DNA of 16,054 bases from Balneolales bacterium (GTDB lineage: Bacteria > Bacteroidota > Rhodothermia > Balneolales > Natronogracilivirgulaceae), in the NCBI GenBank assembly GCA_007131535.1, contig SLQI01000345.1, forward strand, positions 1-16,054, read 5' to 3'. The translations under genes were made by a program, and so were the position numbers. This document shows, piece after piece, positions 1 through 7,246 of this stretch (its first letter is position 1; each line of letters opens with the position of its first letter). The notes beneath the pieces are model-generated. The model saw only the letters and a list, made by a program, of their open reading frames with translations, was not told the DNA's origin and searched no databases.

Positions 1-442
1 GAGATTGCATCCGGTAGTTGTTTCCACGGGTGCGCTGGGTGGTATCGCCGGTTTCCAGATCAAGAAACCAGACGTTTTCACCGCCGCTGCGATCCGAGAT
101 GAAAGCGACTTTTTCACCATCCGGATGATATACCGGCTGGGAATCAAATGCCATGCCGCGGGTAAGCTGACGGGCCTGGCCTCCTTCGATTGGAAGTTCG
201 TACAGATCCCCCATGAAATCAAAAATAATGCGGTCGCCATCCGGGTGGACATCAAGGGAAATCCATGAGCCTTCATTGGTTTGAAGGGGGATGGTTCGGT
301 CTGCCTCAATGGGCAGATCCTTGTGACTCAGATCTTCGTCATTGTCTGCGTCATCCGTAACAATGGCCGTTGCGTTACCGGATAGCAATCCGATAAGGGG
401 CAGGGTAAGAAGTAATACAAGTAATCGATAATAGCGGTTCAT
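1..442 (-). CDS. N-terminal part of exported PD40/TolB-like beta-propeller protein, probably an amidohydrolase (partial)
   Basis: The minus strand is open from an ATG at 440-442 to the window edge (147 codons), so the C-terminus is missing. Residues 1-26 form a signal peptide (MNRYYRLLVLLLTLPLIGLL, then an AxA-like site). After an acidic linker come two propeller-blade motifs, SLDVHPDGDRIIFDFMGDLY and PVYHPDGEKVAFISDRSGG, the second followed by NVWFLDLETGD. This is the PD40/WD40-like pattern of TolB. The wording around the first blade (EGSWISLDVHPDG, GDLYELPIEGG) closely resembles exported Bacteroidota amidohydrolases of over 1000 residues, which have an N-terminal propeller and a C-terminal metal-dependent hydrolase domain. 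The hydrolase domain itself is outside the window, so that part is inference; a propeller-only or S9 peptidase-like protein is the alternative. The nearest gene upstream on this strand is the glycosyltransferase, 422 bp away. Confidence 0.8.
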   Translation of the reverse strand, partial: MNRYYRLLVLLLTLPLIGLLSGNATAIVTDDADNDEDLSHKDLPIEADRTIPLQTNEGSWISLDVHPDGDRIIFDFMGDLYELPIEGGQARQLTRGMAFDSQPVYHPDGEKVAFISDRSGGENVWFLDLETGDTTQRTRGNNYRMQS

Positions 443-528
443 ACCAATATTGATGTGATTTTTATTTAGTGTTCCGGGGTCATGAGCTGTCAGGTGCGGT
501 TATTGGCACAAATGAAATAAAACGCCGG

Positions 529-604
529 AACATGATGATAAATGCAACACCGAGACCGTGAAACGGGAAGTGTCGGGCAGTCATTCATAATTTATCATCC
601 TGTT
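529..604. repeat. Interrupted inverted repeat with nested inner stems
   Basis: Left arm AACATGATGATAAAT (529-543) and right arm ATTTATCATCCTGTT (590-604) are complementary at 14 of 15 positions. Inside the 46-bp spacer are two shorter complementary pairs, CCGA/TCGG and CCGT/ACGG, the latter closing a GAA triloop. The whole 76 bp can therefore fold as one long structured hairpin on either strand. It lies 87 bp upstream of the start of the propeller gene (minus strand). It could be a leader structure, a protein-binding palindrome or a small mobile-element remnant; I do not recognise it as a known riboswitch. Confidence 0.6.
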
Positions 605-672
605 TAATTCCCGTTCAAAATAATTGAATTGCGGGCGAAAGTCCGAAAAAATTAGTTAAAAAATTGGCCGGC

Positions 673-730
673 CTTAAGTAGTGCCTGTAATAAAACTCAC
701 GATGCCATTTGGAAACAACAGGTAATTAAG
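673..730. repeat. Imperfect inverted repeat
   Basis: CTTAAGTA-gtg-CCTGT (673-688) faces ACAGGTAATTAAG (718-730): 12 of 13 paired positions, with a 3-nt bulge in the left arm and about 29 nt between the arms. There is no T tract on either side, so it does not look like a terminator. Its role is unknown. Confidence 0.4.
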
Positions 731-748
731 GTAAATCAGTAGATTAAG

Positions 749-790
749 AAAAATTGGGTGTTTGGCTCCATGAGTTGCTTCAAACCCAAC
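749..790 (-). terminator. Possible rho-independent terminator of the glycosyltransferase transcript
   Basis: Read on the minus strand, GTTGGGTTTG (complement of 781-790) pairs with CAAACACCCAA (complement of 754-764). This gives nine base pairs with a 2-nt bulge and a loop of about 16 nt. Five T residues follow (complement of A749-753), then CTTAATC. It lies about 75 bp after the glycosyltransferase stop. The bulge and long loop make it weaker than a textbook terminator. Confidence 0.4.
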
Positions 791-825
791 CTGAACTCCT
801 GAATTACCGAATATACGGCACCAGG

Positions 826-851
826 TATTGGCGTTTTCTTACAGACACTAA
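826..851 (+). repeat. Half-copy of dispersed repeat (core TTGGCGTTTTCTTACAGACA)
   Basis: These 26 bp match the complement of 10925-10950 at 25 of 26 positions (single C/G difference). Shorter relatives lie at 11027-11046 and 11054-11069. The match ends 14 bp before the glycosyltransferase stop codon. A clear mate arm is not visible upstream; only a weak TAAGAAAA similarity near 745-752 would give an element of about 125 bp. It reads as one end of a small inverted-repeat element or its remnant. Confidence 0.6.
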
Positions 852-864
852 CTAATTATACTGA

Positions 865-1803
865 TCAGAAGTAACCGGCAAGCGGATCATTAACCCACCT
901 GAATTTAAGAGTCGATTGAAACGCCGTCTTCAAACGTTCACCCGTGGATAAGTGAAAAGGCTTTCGGGGGTAATAGCCGGACATAATCAAAGCCGATTCC
1001 AAATCACGGATTTTATCCAGCCGAGCAGCGATGGCGTAAGCCTCATCAATAATGGTTCCGCCGTATTTATTGATCAGAAACCGCATAACCGATTGCTTGC
1101 CCCGGTTGTAGGTGCGGCGGTTTGGTTGAGGTCGGGAATCCTTGACATCCGCTTTTTGGTTAAGTATGCTCAGCGGTTCGGCTTCAAATTTCAAGGGCTG
1201 ATCAATCTGCAGTGTTCGGCACAACTCCTGTAAATCAGGATGGGTTACTGCCGGACCAACTTTCAGGTTGATATCGGAGTTGGTCTTCCAAAACAGACCG
1301 CCGTTCCGTATACCATTTGATAAGAACAGAAACGCAAGAAATTCCAGAGGCTGATAGACTTTAGCTTCAAACCGGTTCCCATAAGTAGTCCGGCCGGTGT
1401 CTTCTTCGGTAGTGGTATGCTGCAACCATATCTGTTGATTGCGTAAAATCAGCGGAACATTGTGTACTTCGATGGCCGAGAGGTTGGCTTTGAGGAAATC
1501 GGGCAGGAGCGTATCGGTATCCTGAAGAACTGCAGCATACGAGGCGCCGGTAAAGCTTCCGGATTCGAAGGCCCGGTCTGTGTTACCCGTTTCACCGAGA
1601 CGCTCCGGATTAGATTCGTATGAAATGCGAGAGTCATTCAGAGCTTCTACAACCCCTTTTGCTTCTTGCTGCGGGGAGTCATCCAGAACAATGGTCTTCC
1701 AGTTTTCTTCGGTTTGATCCTGTATACTCTTAAGTGTCCGTCTTAGCCAGGCAGGTCGCTTATAGGTGGGTACGCGAATCTCTACAAGAGGAGAGATGCT
1801 CAT
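865..1803 (-). CDS. Glycosyltransferase family 2 protein
   Basis: A 312-residue cytoplasmic protein without signal peptide or evident membrane segment. The N-terminus has the GT-A nucleotide-sugar fold signature of GT2 enzymes: VEIRVPTYKRPAWLRRTLKS (residues 7-26), LDDS with D41/D42, and a D95-x-D97 motif (LQDTD) as the likely metal/nucleotide-binding DxD. These enzymes transfer a sugar from a nucleotide donor to a glycan, lipid or protein. The acceptor and sugar cannot be read from sequence. The C-terminal 150 residues are basic and show no domain I recognise. The gene follows the TPR-CHAT gene on the same strand after 135 bp, so they may be co-transcribed, although no other polysaccharide genes are nearby. 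An isolated GT2 gene suggests protein or surface-glycan modification rather than a complete O-antigen locus. Confidence 0.85.
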   Translation of the reverse strand: MSISPLVEIRVPTYKRPAWLRRTLKSIQDQTEENWKTIVLDDSPQQEAKGVVEALNDSRISYESNPERLGETGNTDRAFESGSFTGASYAAVLQDTDTLLPDFLKANLSAIEVHNVPLILRNQQIWLQHTTTEEDTGRTTYGNRFEAKVYQPLEFLAFLFLSNGIRNGGLFWKTNSDINLKVGPAVTHPDLQELCRTLQIDQPLKFEAEPLSILNQKADVKDSRPQPNRRTYNRGKQSVMRFLINKYGGTIIDEAYAIAARLDKIRDLESALIMSGYYPRKPFHLSTGERLKTAFQSTLKFRWVNDPLAGYF

Positions 1804-1938
1804 TTAATTGTAAAAATGTTTGGGATTGAGGTTCGTGATAGAATGGGATTGAATTTAAAACAAATTAAACCGGATTCCATTCGGCAAATATGGGACTGCA
1901 ACCCGAAATACTCAGAAGTCCATCGTCGAAACCGGATA

Positions 1939-4893
1939 TTACCGACCCGTGTAAAGAAAGGGACTCCAGTAATAGGGCAGCGCCGTGGATTCATCATCTA
2001 AAAGTTCCAGTTTCGCCAATTGCAGCGCACGGCTATAGGAATGGTCATCAAGTAAATAGGTATAAAATGCCTGCATTAGTTCTGAGGTACTCTCATCGCT
2101 CACCTGCCACATGGAATAAATTATATTTCGGGCTCCCGCCTGATAAAACGCACGGTTCAGCGCCTGGATACCTTCACCGTATTCCAAAGGACCGTATCCG
2201 GTCTCACAACTGCTCAGCACCAACAGGTCGATATCCAGATCAAGGCCGGAAATCTGGGTGGCATAGAGGTAATCCGGTTTTCGGGTTTCCGGGTGATAAA
2301 GTATTAACGAACTGAGGTGGGGATCTTCATCATTATAAATGCCATGCGTAGCAATATGCAGGATATCGGTGCTGATCGGGTTTCTCAAAACATTAAGGTG
2401 CGCATTTTGATGCAGCAAAGAGGTCGTTTCAAGATTGCGGGTATTGAACAGCCGGCTGATTTGCCTTACTTCCGTTTCCGAGTGTTGAAGTGTTGCTACT
2501 TGCGGTGGACCTGAATCCCGGATTGCTGAATTTGTGATATAATTGTTAAGGATACTGATGCGATGTCCCGACTCAAAAACAGGTGCCAAAGCTTTTAGGT
2601 GATAACTGCGATCCCGGACCGGCTGCCGGCGGTCTTCGAACAAAAAATTCAAACCATATTGGTAAGCTATGGCATAGTCTTTAATCAGAAAATCAAGTTC
2701 TGCGATACTTCCTTCATCAGTCGTGCTTTGCAGCAGAACCTCAAAGGGAAGAAAGTAAAGCTGCTGATCGGGGAGGACAGTGAGCTTATCTATGTCATCA
2801 AGGTACTGTTCAAACGGCTTGATCAGCAAGTCGTATAATGTTGCTGATTTTTCAACAAATTCATCTCTCAGATGTCTGCGGGTAAGTGTCCGGTTACCGG
2901 CAAGGGAGTGAACCCGTTTAATCTTGCTGCGAAAGTCCAGCTCCCGGTCTTTATGGTGATGTATTTTGAATTCATCCCGGCTGATGAAAATGGAAAACAG
3001 ATCATGATGCTGAACAAAATAACCGATTACCGCCTCGTCCTCATGCAGAACTTGTCTGATGTCTTTGGAATCAATGCTGTGCTCGCGGTAGCGCAATTGA
3101 TGAAAAGAAGGGAAGTCTTCTTCAATCTGATGAATCAAATCCCGGAGATCCCGGCGTTTCTGCATAAGATCTACGTGCACCGGAGCATAGTCGCTGCTGC
3201 CGATATCCGGATCTTGCCGCATGGTGCGGTAAGTGCGGTCAAGCTCACTGATCTGTGCCCGAAACTCTTCTTTTTGTTGGTTGATTTCTTCGGGCAGCTC
3301 AAGAGATCGAAGAGCCTGATTTTCCCGAATAACCCGCTCCAGTCGCCAGATACGGCTTTGTTCAAAATATGTCAGAACCTGTTCAGCATAGTCTTTATCT
3401 CCGGTAAACTTATACAGTTCATAGGCTTTGGCTGCCGCGTTTTTATAGGTTCCCCGCTTGCGGGATTCCAATCGCAAATCATGGTCGCTGACATCGAGCT
3501 CAATGCGCTGCTCATCTAATAAACTGATAGCCAGCTGATAGGCAGCTAACGAATACCTGGCATATTCCGGGTTTTCAGTAGACCGATATAACCCACCCAA
3601 AATATTACCCAGCGCGGATATCACCTCAAATGTAATCGGGGTTACTTCAAGCTGATGAGGTTCAGGCAAATCGGAAATGGACTCCGGTGTAAAGTCGACC
3701 GCCAAAGCTTCGACAGCTTTCTGCATATACTCTACCGCAACCGGAAACACTTCTTCCCGCGGCGCACTGAGGTGTCGTTCCCGGGTCGAATAATTGAATG
3801 CGATTGATTTATAGCGGTCGGCCTGCAACGGTCCCGGGTACAGACCGGCCTTTTGTTCGAGTTCCATCGTTTTTTTCAGGTAAATCAGTGCTTCGTCAAA
3901 ACGTTGGAGTTCCTGGAGGGCATACCCCTTGAGAGCGTATGGGTTAAAATTGCTTATAAGTGTCAGGTCAAAATCATCTAAAAGTGGCTGCAACCATTCG
4001 ATGGTTTGTTTGAGTTTTTCGTCTTTGTTTTCAGCTTTACCCAGGTTGAAAGATACCCACGCAGCCATATAGTGAAGTTGAACTTTACCGAGCTGAAGAT
4101 TACCGGGAATCCGGCGGTTTAATTCCGGCACCGGTGAGATAGCCTCAAACGCTCTTCGGTAATCATTAAGCTCAATATATTCATGGGACATATTACTCTT
4201 GGTCATCAATAGGATACGCGGTGCATATTCGGCAATCCCATCCATATCAATTAGATTTTGATACATTCTGATGGTCTCTTCGGGCTTTCTGAGCACCGAA
4301 TATAAATTGCCGATGTTGAAATAGACGAGAGCCAGCTCGGGATGATCCGGTACGAGCTCGTCTTGATAGGACGAGGTTATGTTTATAAGACGCTGTTCAA
4401 TATCATCAACTTCAGAAACGGACTGATGAGATTGTTTCGATAACAACACGGCAAGCCTGAACCGCAGATGATATATCGGGTCGGCTTCTTCTGAAAGTTG
4501 ATCCCGCGCCTCATGTAATTCATCAGGGGGTTTTTGATTTTGAAGCAGCAAGTAGTTGCGGGAGTGCAGATCATCCCTGATATCACGAATCTCTTTGTCT
4601 GATAAGCTCAAGCCGGAATTCTCAAGCAGGTCCAGTGCCTCTTTATAATGCTGTTCGAAATGCTCAAAGTGTCCGTTATGAAAATAAAATGCGGCATTGG
4701 ACTGTGCTTTAAAAAGCTGCTCTTCGGGAGATGCCGTTGCACTCACGTTTGATGCAAACAGGTAAGAACAGAAAGCAAGAACTATTACTGATTTTAAAAG
4801 GACTTGGGCGGGTAATATGCCACAACTGCGGAAAAACAAAAGCAATGGTCTTGTTAAGTAACTCAGGTTTCTGTCAACAGAAGAGTGATTCAA
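1939..4893 (-). CDS. Exported TPR-CHAT domain protein (caspase-like peptidase family)
   Basis: A 984-residue protein. After a long N-terminal stretch, residues 32-52 (LLKSVIVLAFCSYLFASNVS) look like a signal peptide or membrane anchor, so the true start may lie downstream of 4893. Residues about 60-430 are helical TPR-like repeats (for example LALVYFNIGNLYSVLRKPEE), followed by a charged helical stretch (about 520-600). The C-terminal 300 residues are a CHAT domain (caspase HetF associated with TPRs). The catalytic pair is present: H850 in ILHIATHG and C896 in LVLSSCETG, 46 residues apart, and the protein ends with the family's PYYWSPFLYTG block. CHAT proteins are clan CD cysteine peptidases; known members include HetF and the type III-E CRISPR partner Csx29. 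Nothing here points to CRISPR or a gasdermin partner. The probable export signal suggests a periplasmic or envelope role; the substrate is unknown. Confidence 0.9.
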   Translation of the reverse strand: MNHSSVDRNLSYLTRPLLLFFRSCGILPAQVLLKSVIVLAFCSYLFASNVSATASPEEQLFKAQSNAAFYFHNGHFEHFEQHYKEALDLLENSGLSLSDKEIRDIRDDLHSRNYLLLQNQKPPDELHEARDQLSEEADPIYHLRFRLAVLLSKQSHQSVSEVDDIEQRLINITSSYQDELVPDHPELALVYFNIGNLYSVLRKPEETIRMYQNLIDMDGIAEYAPRILLMTKSNMSHEYIELNDYRRAFEAISPVPELNRRIPGNLQLGKVQLHYMAAWVSFNLGKAENKDEKLKQTIEWLQPLLDDFDLTLISNFNPYALKGYALQELQRFDEALIYLKKTMELEQKAGLYPGPLQADRYKSIAFNYSTRERHLSAPREEVFPVAVEYMQKAVEALAVDFTPESISDLPEPHQLEVTPITFEVISALGNILGGLYRSTENPEYARYSLAAYQLAISLLDEQRIELDVSDHDLRLESRKRGTYKNAAAKAYELYKFTGDKDYAEQVLTYFEQSRIWRLERVIRENQALRSLELPEEINQQKEEFRAQISELDRTYRTMRQDPDIGSSDYAPVHVDLMQKRRDLRDLIHQIEEDFPSFHQLRYREHSIDSKDIRQVLHEDEAVIGYFVQHHDLFSIFISRDEFKIHHHKDRELDFRSKIKRVHSLAGNRTLTRRHLRDEFVEKSATLYDLLIKPFEQYLDDIDKLTVLPDQQLYFLPFEVLLQSTTDEGSIAELDFLIKDYAIAYQYGLNFLFEDRRQPVRDRSYHLKALAPVFESGHRISILNNYITNSAIRDSGPPQVATLQHSETEVRQISRLFNTRNLETTSLLHQNAHLNVLRNPISTDILHIATHGIYNDEDPHLSSLILYHPETRKPDYLYATQISGLDLDIDLLVLSSCETGYGPLEYGEGIQALNRAFYQAGARNIIYSMWQVSDESTSELMQAFYTYLLDDHSYSRALQLAKLELLDDESTALPYYWSPFLYTGR

Positions 4894-5138
4894 ACTGTTT
4901 TGTCTTTTAAAGTTCCGGATGCGTTTAGCGCGGGAAGCGCAACCCCTTTATGCGACTTTGATAACCAATTTTATAAAAAAAGCCCCATTGAATTGCTTAA
5001 ACATTAAAGTTTATGAAAAATCAGTGAAAATCCAACTTGCCCTTACTGGGATGAATGAACGCAAGTCTGTATTCACCGGGCGCATTTCCGAAAATTTCGT
5101 GTTGGATTAATCGGCCGTAAAATCCTACATTCCTGCCT
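4894..5138. promoter_or_regulatory. Divergent intergenic region between the TPR-CHAT and CstA genes
   Basis: These 245 bp must supply promoters for both diverging genes. On the minus strand, TTGGAT (complement of 5030-5035) and TAAACT (complement of 5009-5014), 15 bp apart, weakly resemble a sigma-70 promoter for the CHAT gene. I found no confident promoter for cstA. Neither gene has a clear Shine-Dalgarno sequence, which is usual in Bacteroidota relatives. A 63-codon open frame at 4919-5110 has no recognisable content and is not called as a gene. Confidence 0.35.
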
Positions 5139-6863
5139 ATGAGTGGAATATGGCTTGCAGCAGCCGGTATCACGATGTTTGCCATGGGGTTTATGTATTA
5201 CTCCCGCTTCATTGCCCGTCGTATTTACCGGCTCGACGATTCAAACATAACACCGGCCCACAGGAATAATGACGGCATCGATTTTGTGCCGACCAACAAA
5301 TTTGTGCTTCTGGGCCATCATTTTACATCTATAGCTGGTGCAGCTCCAATTGTTGGTCCGGCCATTGCCGTATATTGGGGATGGCTGCCCGCTTTGCTAT
5401 GGGTTGTACTGGGAACCGTTTTCGCCGCGGGGGTGCATGACTTCGGCACCCTGGTAATTTCCACACGGCACGACGGTAAATCCATCGGAACCCTGGCCAC
5501 CGAATATGTCGGTGAGCGTGCCAAGAAGCTGTTTCTGTTCATCATCCTGATTCTTGTGTTGATGGTCAATGCGGTTTTTGCCTGGGTGATAGCCAATCTT
5601 TTTATCAGCTTTCCGGCATCTGTTGTTTCAATTTTTATTCAGATTCCCCTGGCCATCTGGATCGGCTACTACATTTACAAGCGTACAGGCCAGCTGCTGC
5701 TGCCTTCCATAATCGCCCTGATTATAATGTATACAGCGGCAATCGTTGCCAGCTATGTGCCGGCCCTACAGATTGATCTGGTAAGCTGGTTCGGCGGAGA
5801 AGGTGCCCAGGTATTTGAGGGATTCGGCACCGTTTCCATGGCATTTCTGATCTGGATAGTGGTGCTGATGATCTATGTGTTTTTCGCCTCGACTCTGCCG
5901 GTTTGGCTGTTGCTGCAGCCCCGCGACTACATTAACGCTCATCAGCTTATACTTGGGTTGGTCATCCTGTATCTCGGTTTGTTGGTTACCAACCCGGAGG
6001 TTACCGCACCTATGCTGAATGAAGGCGCCGAGACCTCATGGTTTCCGTTGTTGTTTATCACGATAGCCTGCGGTGCTATTTCCGGCTTTCACGGCCTGGT
6101 TTCTTCCGGAACATCATCCAAGCAAATCAGCAAAGAATCCGATGCCCGAATTGTAGGGTATCTTGGATCCATCGGGGAAGGCTCACTTGCGTTAATCACA
6201 ATTGTAGCCGTGGTAACCCTGTTCGGAACCCAACAGGAATTCCTCAGCGTCTACAGCAGTTTTGACGCCGCCGGCAGTGAGGGGCTGGGTAACTTCATTG
6301 TAGGTGCGGGGCAGTTGGCATCCGGATTGGGCATCCCAACCGTGGCTGCTGAAACGATTATCGCAGTGGTGGTTATCAGCTTTGCAGCAACCTCGCTCGA
6401 CACCTCCGTCCGACTGATGCGCTATATTATCAGTGAGCTGGGCGTGGAATATAACGTGCCTGCCATTACACCGCGTTATGTAGCTACATTTATCGCCGTT
6501 GCTTCCAGCGCGGCCCTGGCGTTGATCCCGGAAGGCCCTCAGGGATTTGGTTCCGGGGGATATCTGCTCTGGCCGCTTTTCGGAACCTCTAATCAGCTAC
6601 TGGCAGGAATTAGCTTGCTGGTTGTGTCCATCTGGCTTCGGCGCAATAACATAAGTCTGGTATATACCATTGTGCCTATGGCCTTTTTGCTGTTCATGAC
6701 CTTGTACGCCATGATCCAGCAGGTTTTTCTGGACTGGTCCGGACTGGGTGAAACGGATACCAACTGGCTGCTGCTCATCATGGGCAGCATCATCATGGTT
6801 TTTGCCATCTGGATTGTACTGACCGCCGTTCAGGTCATGATTCGCCGGGATGAGGAAAGCTGA
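5139..6863 (+). CDS. cstA: CstA-family carbon starvation transporter, short form
   Basis: A 574-residue inner-membrane protein with roughly 14-16 hydrophobic segments. It matches the CstA/BtsT (YjiY) family by GHHFTSIAGAAPIVGPAIAV near residue 59 (the hallmark block for this family), GVHDFGTLVISTRHDGKSIG near residue 98 and the SSGTSSKQISKESDAR block. The C-terminal GSGGYLLWPLFGTSNQLLAG motif is also typical. Characterised members take up pyruvate (BtsT, CstA) or are linked to peptide uptake in starvation. Enterobacterial proteins are about 700 residues, so this is the short branch, which lacks the extra C-terminal part. The start at 5139 immediately gives a first membrane helix and no upstream ATG fits better. 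It is followed after 45 bp by the CC-tail protein and then an ArsA-like ATPase on the same strand, so the three are probably co-transcribed. The substrate is inferred from the family only. Confidence 0.92.
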   Translation: MSGIWLAAAGITMFAMGFMYYSRFIARRIYRLDDSNITPAHRNNDGIDFVPTNKFVLLGHHFTSIAGAAPIVGPAIAVYWGWLPALLWVVLGTVFAAGVHDFGTLVISTRHDGKSIGTLATEYVGERAKKLFLFIILILVLMVNAVFAWVIANLFISFPASVVSIFIQIPLAIWIGYYIYKRTGQLLLPSIIALIIMYTAAIVASYVPALQIDLVSWFGGEGAQVFEGFGTVSMAFLIWIVVLMIYVFFASTLPVWLLLQPRDYINAHQLILGLVILYLGLLVTNPEVTAPMLNEGAETSWFPLLFITIACGAISGFHGLVSSGTSSKQISKESDARIVGYLGSIGEGSLALITIVAVVTLFGTQQEFLSVYSSFDAAGSEGLGNFIVGAGQLASGLGIPTVAAETIIAVVVISFAATSLDTSVRLMRYIISELGVEYNVPAITPRYVATFIAVASSAALALIPEGPQGFGSGGYLLWPLFGTSNQLLAGISLLVVSIWLRRNNISLVYTIVPMAFLLFMTLYAMIQQVFLDWSGLGETDTNWLLLIMGSIIMVFAIWIVLTAVQVMIRRDEES

Positions 6864-6908
6864 GTGCCGTCACGGCCTCAATGTGTTTTTTCTAATCGTT
6901 AATAATGT

Positions 6909-7166
6909 ATGAAGAATTCCTGGCAACGTTTCTGGCAGATTTACGATGAGATGCTCAAAACCGGTCACCGTGCCGAGATTCTTCGGGAATTGCGGGATGA
7001 GGAAGATGTTTTTATGATCCTGATGTGCAGTGAGATGCTGGGGCTGCCGAACCCGGTCCATTTCTATACCCTGGAAACCTACCCCATACTGCTTGAGCGG
7101 TTTCATGAGTGGCATAAGCGAATGGGAATGGAGCGATCACCGCTGGATCATATCCGATGCTGCTAA
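6909..7166 (+). CDS. Small cory-CC-star-like protein ending in Cys-Cys
   Basis: An 85-residue soluble protein without signal peptide or membrane helix. It contains a charged helix (EILRELRDEEDVFMILMCSE), then LGLPNPVHFYTLETYPILLE, and ends RMGMERSPLDHIRCC directly before the stop. Cysteines are C40, C84 and C85. Length, the NPxxxYTLE block and the terminal RCC match what I recall of the uncharacterised 'cory-CC-star' family, which is named for its Cys-Cys-stop ending; this recall was not checked against a database. The start at 6909 is fixed by an in-frame stop (TAA, 6903-6905) just upstream; an overlapping ATG at 6905 is in a frame that closes quickly. It sits between the CstA and ArsA-like genes. 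A terminal CC pair could bind a metal, form a disulphide or be modified, perhaps as a partner or client of the adjacent ATPase; this is inference. Confidence 0.8.
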   Translation: MKNSWQRFWQIYDEMLKTGHRAEILRELRDEEDVFMILMCSEMLGLPNPVHFYTLETYPILLERFHEWHKRMGMERSPLDHIRCC

Positions 7167-7246
7167 TTTGAAGTCGGCAGAAAACTCATTTTCTTATTGC
7201 AAACCGTAAGTGATCTCAACTTTTCCCTGGTAAGCGAAGTAAATAA

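Larger units (their letters stand above)
443..864. other. 422-bp non-coding gap with several inverted repeats
   Basis: No convincing reading frame is present. The gap separates two minus-strand genes, so it should hold the end of the glycosyltransferase transcript and the promoter of the propeller gene. It contains three separate hairpin-forming stretches (529-604, 673-730, 749-790) and one half-copy of a dispersed repeat (826-851), each listed separately. I could not identify a confident promoter for the gene starting at 442. Confidence 0.7.

Noticed and set aside
1841..1882. Hairpin between the CHAT and glycosyltransferase genes as a terminator
   Set aside because: Only about 12 of 17 positions pair and there is no T tract on the minus strand, so it is not called.
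2872..3519. Long plus-strand open frame (215 codons) opposite the TPR-CHAT gene
   Set aside because: Antisense to a gene with a clear domain structure, no recognisable motifs; a shadow frame.
1939..4893. CHAT protein as part of a CRISPR type III-E or gasdermin defence system
   Set aside because: No CRISPR repeats, cas genes, gasdermin-like protein or other defence gene is in the window; the hydrophobic N-terminal segment also points to the envelope.
4919..5110. 63-codon open frame in the divergent promoter region
   Set aside because: No homology I recognise, no start signal, and it covers the region needed for the two divergent promoters.
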